Of a stretch of DNA of 64,000 nucleotides, positions 59,928 to 64,000 are shown piece by piece. Numbering within the stretch: the stretch's first letter is position 1; each line of letters begins with the position of its first letter. Source of the DNA: Zygnema circumcarinatum (Eukaryota > Streptophyta > Zygnematophyceae > Zygnematales > Zygnemataceae); the NCBI GenBank assembly GCA_037447605.1, contig CM074814.1, positions 2,057,309-2,121,308 of the forward strand, given 5' to 3'. The notes beneath the pieces are model-generated. The model saw only the letters and a list, made by a program, of their open reading frames with translations. It was not told where the DNA came from and made no database searches. The position numbers and the translations under genes are program-made.

Positions 59928-60020
59928 GGCATTGAACTCGATGGCGAGGCCATCAAATGTTCATGGACACAATAAGCATGGGGAACCACGAGGGACTGGT
60001 CGCAAAGGACCTAAGCACAA
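59928..60020. repeat. Dispersed repeat, copy 2 (related to 19824-19930)
   Basis: Same ordered blocks as the copy at 19824: GCCATCAAATGT, CATGGAC, CATGGGGA, ACCACGAGG, then ACTGGTCGCAAAGGACCTAA. The ATGGCGAGGCCAT palindrome at its start recurs in altered form at about 44260. Confidence 0.85.
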
Positions 60021-60179
60021 TGGGGAGATGGAGACTCGCCACATACCATACACGAAAGTGGCCCAAAAGGGTCCCCATTTCCATGTTCCACAATTTTCAC
60101 GCCCCTGTTCACATGATCGAGACCATAGACCCATTTGTCCAGAACAACGAAGGTGAAGGGCCTCGTCTTTGAATGGTCC

Positions 60180-61634
60180 AATCCACCAATCAGAGGCGCC
60201 CACGTGTCTTCTGATTTGTGCGCCATAAATGGCCATCCGCCACGTGGCGGTCCCCGCCCTTCCGCTGCGCGAGACAGCTGTCGGCGAGACGGCCAACGAG
60301 AATTCCAACGGCGCTCCGTTGCCCGGGAACTGCGGGCAGTTTGCCAGCCCGATGGAACGGCCTGAAAGAAAATTTCCGCCGCCCGGGCAAACCGGAAGAT
60401 CGTACTGTACGATATGTACGGCAGGTGCAAGTGGCGGACCTTTCTTTCCTCGCCGTCCACCGGCCCGAAGTTTCGGGCAGCCCGGCGCGCCAAAAAAAAG
60501 TCTCAACTGGCGGCTTCGGCCTCCGGCAGGCGGGCCATCGTGCCGGGCAGGAAAAAACATTTTGGACGACATCTCGTCTGCCAGAGCAGGATAAAGAAAA
60601 CCCGACCGGCCAATCAGGAGGGTTCATAATCTACCAGATTTTGTCGGTGAAAATTTTCAGCCTGCCCACAATGATTTTCTAATGCCGCCGCCTCTCGCGC
60701 CGCCGAAACGCCGTATCTCCGTACGACAAGTTGTCGTATCAAACCGTACGACAAGACGCCTCCGTACTCTTTCGTACGGTACGGCCCTTCTGGCGCGGGA
60801 AGGATTGCTCCCCTCCGGGGGCCCATCCCCTCGCGGGAATCGCACCACGTGGCAGGCTGCGGCCCCTCGGCGGCGGCCCCGCCACGGGGGCAGCCGTGGG
60901 ATAAAATCGCAGCCGTCAGTCGCACGAGCTCTGCGACGTCGTCGACCAATCGCAGATAGTGCGACAGGGTGGCCGTGCGATTGGGTGAACGGAACTGCAA
61001 CGGAACGGGACGGAGTTCACATGGAGCATGGGCTGGCCTGCAGCCTGCTTGCTTGCTGCCTGCCTGCCTGCCTGCATAGTGAAAGGGAGGGGCGGCTCAT
61101 TTAGGGTTTGGGCGGAGGAGGGGAGGGTGGCTTGAGGGGGAGGGGGAGGGGCCGTCGCAGTACATGCATGGAGCATGCAAAGGCATGACGGCCATGGCGG
61201 CACAGCAGGCAGGCTGGGAAGACTGCGAGGCTGAAGCAGGGGCAGAAGAGATTGTGGTAGGACGTGAGGGAATATGAAGGCGGGGGTCGAAAGTTGTCGG
61301 AGGACTCGCGAGCTGTTTGGGAGAAGAGTTGTTGTGCAGGCTGTAGAGAGGGCAGTAGCAGGTCCAAGGAATTTCTGGGAGCAAGGAAGGCGGCCAGGAT
61401 CGCTCTTGCTGTTGGTTATGGCTGGTAGGAACCGGCATGGTCGAGACGTGAAGTTGGCCAGTCAGACATCTTCTTCTGGATATTCCCTTTTTCAAACTTG
61501 GAGCTGTTGATTTCAGTGCGCTTTCTTTCGCTGGAGGCAAGGCGAGGGGACGTCGAGGATGTGTGGAGGAGGACGTGTCCTTGTGATGCCCCAACTTTAG
61601 TGGTCTTGGCGATATCGCTGTAGATCAGGTCAAC
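60180..61634. promoter_or_regulatory. GC-rich G-box-bearing region upstream of the WNK gene
   Basis: A GC-rich stretch has CACGTG cores at 60201-60206, 60241-60246 and 60846-60851, a CCAATCAGA box at about 60187, and clustered CGTACGG words at 60719-60783. It resembles the region at 14300-15770 in composition. The CTGC repeats near 61040-61075 and the sequence just before ATG 61635 are probably leader. Function is inferred from position. Confidence 0.4.
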
Positions 61635-64000
61635 ATGGTGGAGCGAGATGACGAAGGGGCGGCCAGCGTTTCGGGAGAGGAAACCGCCACCAACAAAGAT
61701 GATGAAGATGGAGAGTCAGAGTTTGTGGAAGTGGATCCTCTCAAGCGCTACGGACGGGTAAGTAAGGAAAGGGTGGGAAGGGGCAAAGGTCGCATCATGT
61801 CTCGTTAACTGAAACACACATTGTTAGCAGTGTCCACTGGAGGACAACTGTCAAGGGCTGTTCAAACGTTTGAGTTGCCTCTATTGAGGGCCAGATTAAG
61901 TGGAGATATGAGCCGTCTAGTAGTTCAGACCTGTAGCAGCCTTTATACACTCTCTGGAGGGGAAGGTTCTGTAGTATAAAAGTTGTGCGACCGAGCTCAA
62001 AGGATTCCTTCTGCATTTCCCTAACTTTTGCTAGACATTCTTTTGTTTCTTAAAGCAAAGAACTTGTAGTAGAGAGAATTGCCGGAGGGCGTAGACTTTT
62101 GTGCCAGCCTGGTAGCAGTCCTCCCATTTTCCGGAAAATTCAATAACTATACTTGGTGTTAGTTTAACAAGTTTGATCAGTCGTGAAGGGTGTTTGCCCG
62201 CCCTTTCCTTGACTGAAAAAAATGAAGGTTATTGAGTAGTTTGACAGACGTAGATGTAGGCGATGTCGGAGTGAATGGCAGATCGCAAATATGCAAATGG
62301 AAGCGCATAGTCGCTGTCATCAACGTCCAGTTGACATGTCATGTAGACTTGTCACTTTGGCAAGGTCCGTCGGCTGCTTTGTATGTCGGCCTTCTTAGTT
62401 TTCTCCTTTGGTCTAAAGGTGTTTCCTTATGATTCCTTCCTCTGTTTTTGATGCAGTATGACGAAGTGCTCGGTAAAGGAGCATTCAAGACAGTGTATGC
62501 TTTCTGTAGCCTCCATCCTGGATGTTCCACACTTTTCTGCAAATGTTTGATATGTTTCCGAAACCCGGGGTAGAGCTGCTATTTCCAAACGGGCAGGGAT
62601 AGGATAGAATCAGAGGTCTGCATTAACACTGCAATTCTAAATGCCAACTTCACCCCCCCTCGATGTAGAGTTTTGTTCTGCTGAATATCTGGTTCGGCTC
62701 TTAGTTCTCTTTCATTAACTGGAAGGGGTCAGTCCAGTCGAATTGAGTGCTGTTACTTGTCGCCTTTCTGTGTAGGGTCCCTCACCGCTTGTGAGATGTG
62801 GCTCTTGTTGGTCCGCAGATACCGAGCCTTCGATGAGGTTGAAGGAATTGAAGTGGCATGGAATCAGGTCAAAGTGCAGGATGTACTTCAGAGTCCAGAA
62901 GACTTGGAGAGGCTGTATTCTGAGGTGCATCTACTGAAGACTTTGAAGCACAAGAACATCATCAAGTTCTATAACTCTTGGGTCGACACGAAAACAAAAA
63001 ATGTCAACTTCATCACGGAAATTTTTACATCAGGCACCTTGAGGCAGTAAGTTTTCCCATCACTTTTTGACGTATGGTGGGTCGTCGCATGCGTGAAACA
63101 ATAACGAAGAAAGCATGCCGTATGGCTGCGGAATGGTTGTCAACTGCAACCTGATGTGTTGTACAGGTGTTCCAAATAAGGTCGTTGTAGCTCTTAATGC
63201 ATGCTTGATAGAGTGAATGCCGTCCTTTTTTTTTCAACTGTTCAGGTATCGTAAAAAACATAAGCACTGCGATTTGAAGGCTGTGAAGAATTGGTCGCGC
63301 CAAATTCTTCGGGGTTTGCTATATCTCCATAGTCACGACCCTCCCATTATCCATCGTGACTTGAAGTGTGACAATATCTTTGTCAATGGAAATCAAGGCG
63401 AAGTCAAAATTGGTGACCTTGGTTTGGCTGCAATCCTTCGCCAAGCACATGCCGCACACAGTGTCATTGGTGAGTGTGCTGTACTGTCAGTGGTCAGTTA
63501 TGATATTTTCTGCTTGAGACCTTCGTTCGTTGGCGGCTTTCTGATGCTTTTTTCGCTCAGATAGCCTCCGTTTGTGGCTACTGAGTCGCATTGGCTCTGA
63601 GGAAGTATGTATGTTTAAAGTCTTTCTGTTATGGCTTCAGGAACGCCTGAGTTCATGGCACCGGAGCTGTATGAAGAAGAGTACAATGAGCTTGTGGACA
63701 TTTACTCCTTTGGCATGTGCCTTCTTGAGATGGTAACTTTCGAATATCCTTATAGCGAGTGCGCCAATGCAGCCCAAATATTCAAGAAAGTTTCATCGGT
63801 AAGTTTGCTTTTGTGCCATTTCCTCACTGATCTTTTAAAAACTTGAGATATACAGGACATTACTATGAAGTTTTTCACTGTTCCTTCTTCCTTTTTCAAG
63901 CTGGACTTATCGAGATTTATGGATGCACTTTATATCAGCTCCTTCATAAAGCAACTTGTTGCGAGCTTTCTGATTGAATCGCCTAACTTTGGCTGTGCAG
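61635..64000 (+). CDS. WNK (with no lysine) protein kinase, 5' part, 5 exons in window
   Basis: Ser/Thr kinase family tied in plants to ion/osmotic responses, circadian output and flowering time. Exons 61635-61757, 62457-62494, 62819-63046, 63246-63469 and 63641-63798 join in frame to 257 residues. After an acidic leader ([20 protein letters not shown]) the kinase begins [19 protein letters not shown]. The usual VAIK lysine is replaced (VAWNQVKV), while a lysine sits in the glycine-rich loop (GAFK), the defining WNK rearrangement. The catalytic loop is [10 protein letters not shown], the metal-binding motif is DLG, and the activation/APE region reads [20 protein letters not shown]. The coding sequence continues past the window; the last two bases are the AG of the next acceptor, so the next exon begins at the first base outside. 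Confidence 0.96.

Overview
This is a nuclear window from a land plant or close streptophyte relative. Nearly every gene is split by GT-AG introns of about 60 to 1,500 bases, and several products are plant-specific or organelle-targeted: a DUF868 protein, a chloroplast RNA helicase of the ISE2/DExH15 type, an FKBP18-like plastid immunophilin, a PPR protein and a WNK kinase. I see no prokaryotic operons, phage genes, CRISPR arrays or convincing tRNA/rRNA genes. I cannot name the species. The very repeat-rich spacers, the abundance of GTAC/CCGTACGG motifs and the large amount of polypurine/polypyrimidine sequence hint at a large, seed-free-type plant genome, but that is inference.

Layout. 1-3800 is gene-free and packed with repeats: polypurine DNA, a 265-bp direct duplication of GTCN-type sequence, a 104-bp tandem array, A-tract/palindrome/T-tract modules and two perfect hairpins. 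3814-5944 (-) is a DNA-3-methyladenine glycosylase I. 8002-11506 (-) is a multi-BRCT DNA-repair protein whose first exon I could not place. 11884-14300 holds a short interstitial TTAGGG-type tract and a well-delimited 888-bp transposon-like element with terminal inverted repeats and a 6-bp target duplication. 16367-19066 (+) is a DUF868 protein. 20622-26135 (+) is the alpha subunit of the mitochondrial processing peptidase in 13 exons. 28493-29587 (+) is a PPPDE/DeSI-like cysteine peptidase.

31938-35423 (+) is a TRAIP-like RING-H2 ubiquitin ligase. 36198-40817 (-) is a PPR protein, divergent across only 279 bp from 41097-43343 (+), the FKBP18-like isomerase. 44722-46407 (+) is a secretory MESD-like protein. 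47913-57188 (-) is a complete 17-exon ISE2/DExH15-type helicase, divergent from a small lysine-rich protein at 57586-57978 (+). 61635-64000 (+) is the 5' half of a WNK kinase; the window stops exactly at a splice acceptor.

The genes are ordinary, mutually independent nuclear genes rather than one cluster. Loose themes are genome maintenance (TAG glycosylase, BRCT protein, TRAIP-like ligase) and organelle biogenesis (MPP-alpha, FKBP18-like, PPR, ISE2). Exon limits below were deduced by joining reading frames at splice consensus sites and matching remembered family signatures; no alignment or transcript data were available. The least explained material is in the spacers, especially 1-3300, 6803-7041, 12200-14300 and the inverted repeats that flank one exon of the PPR gene.
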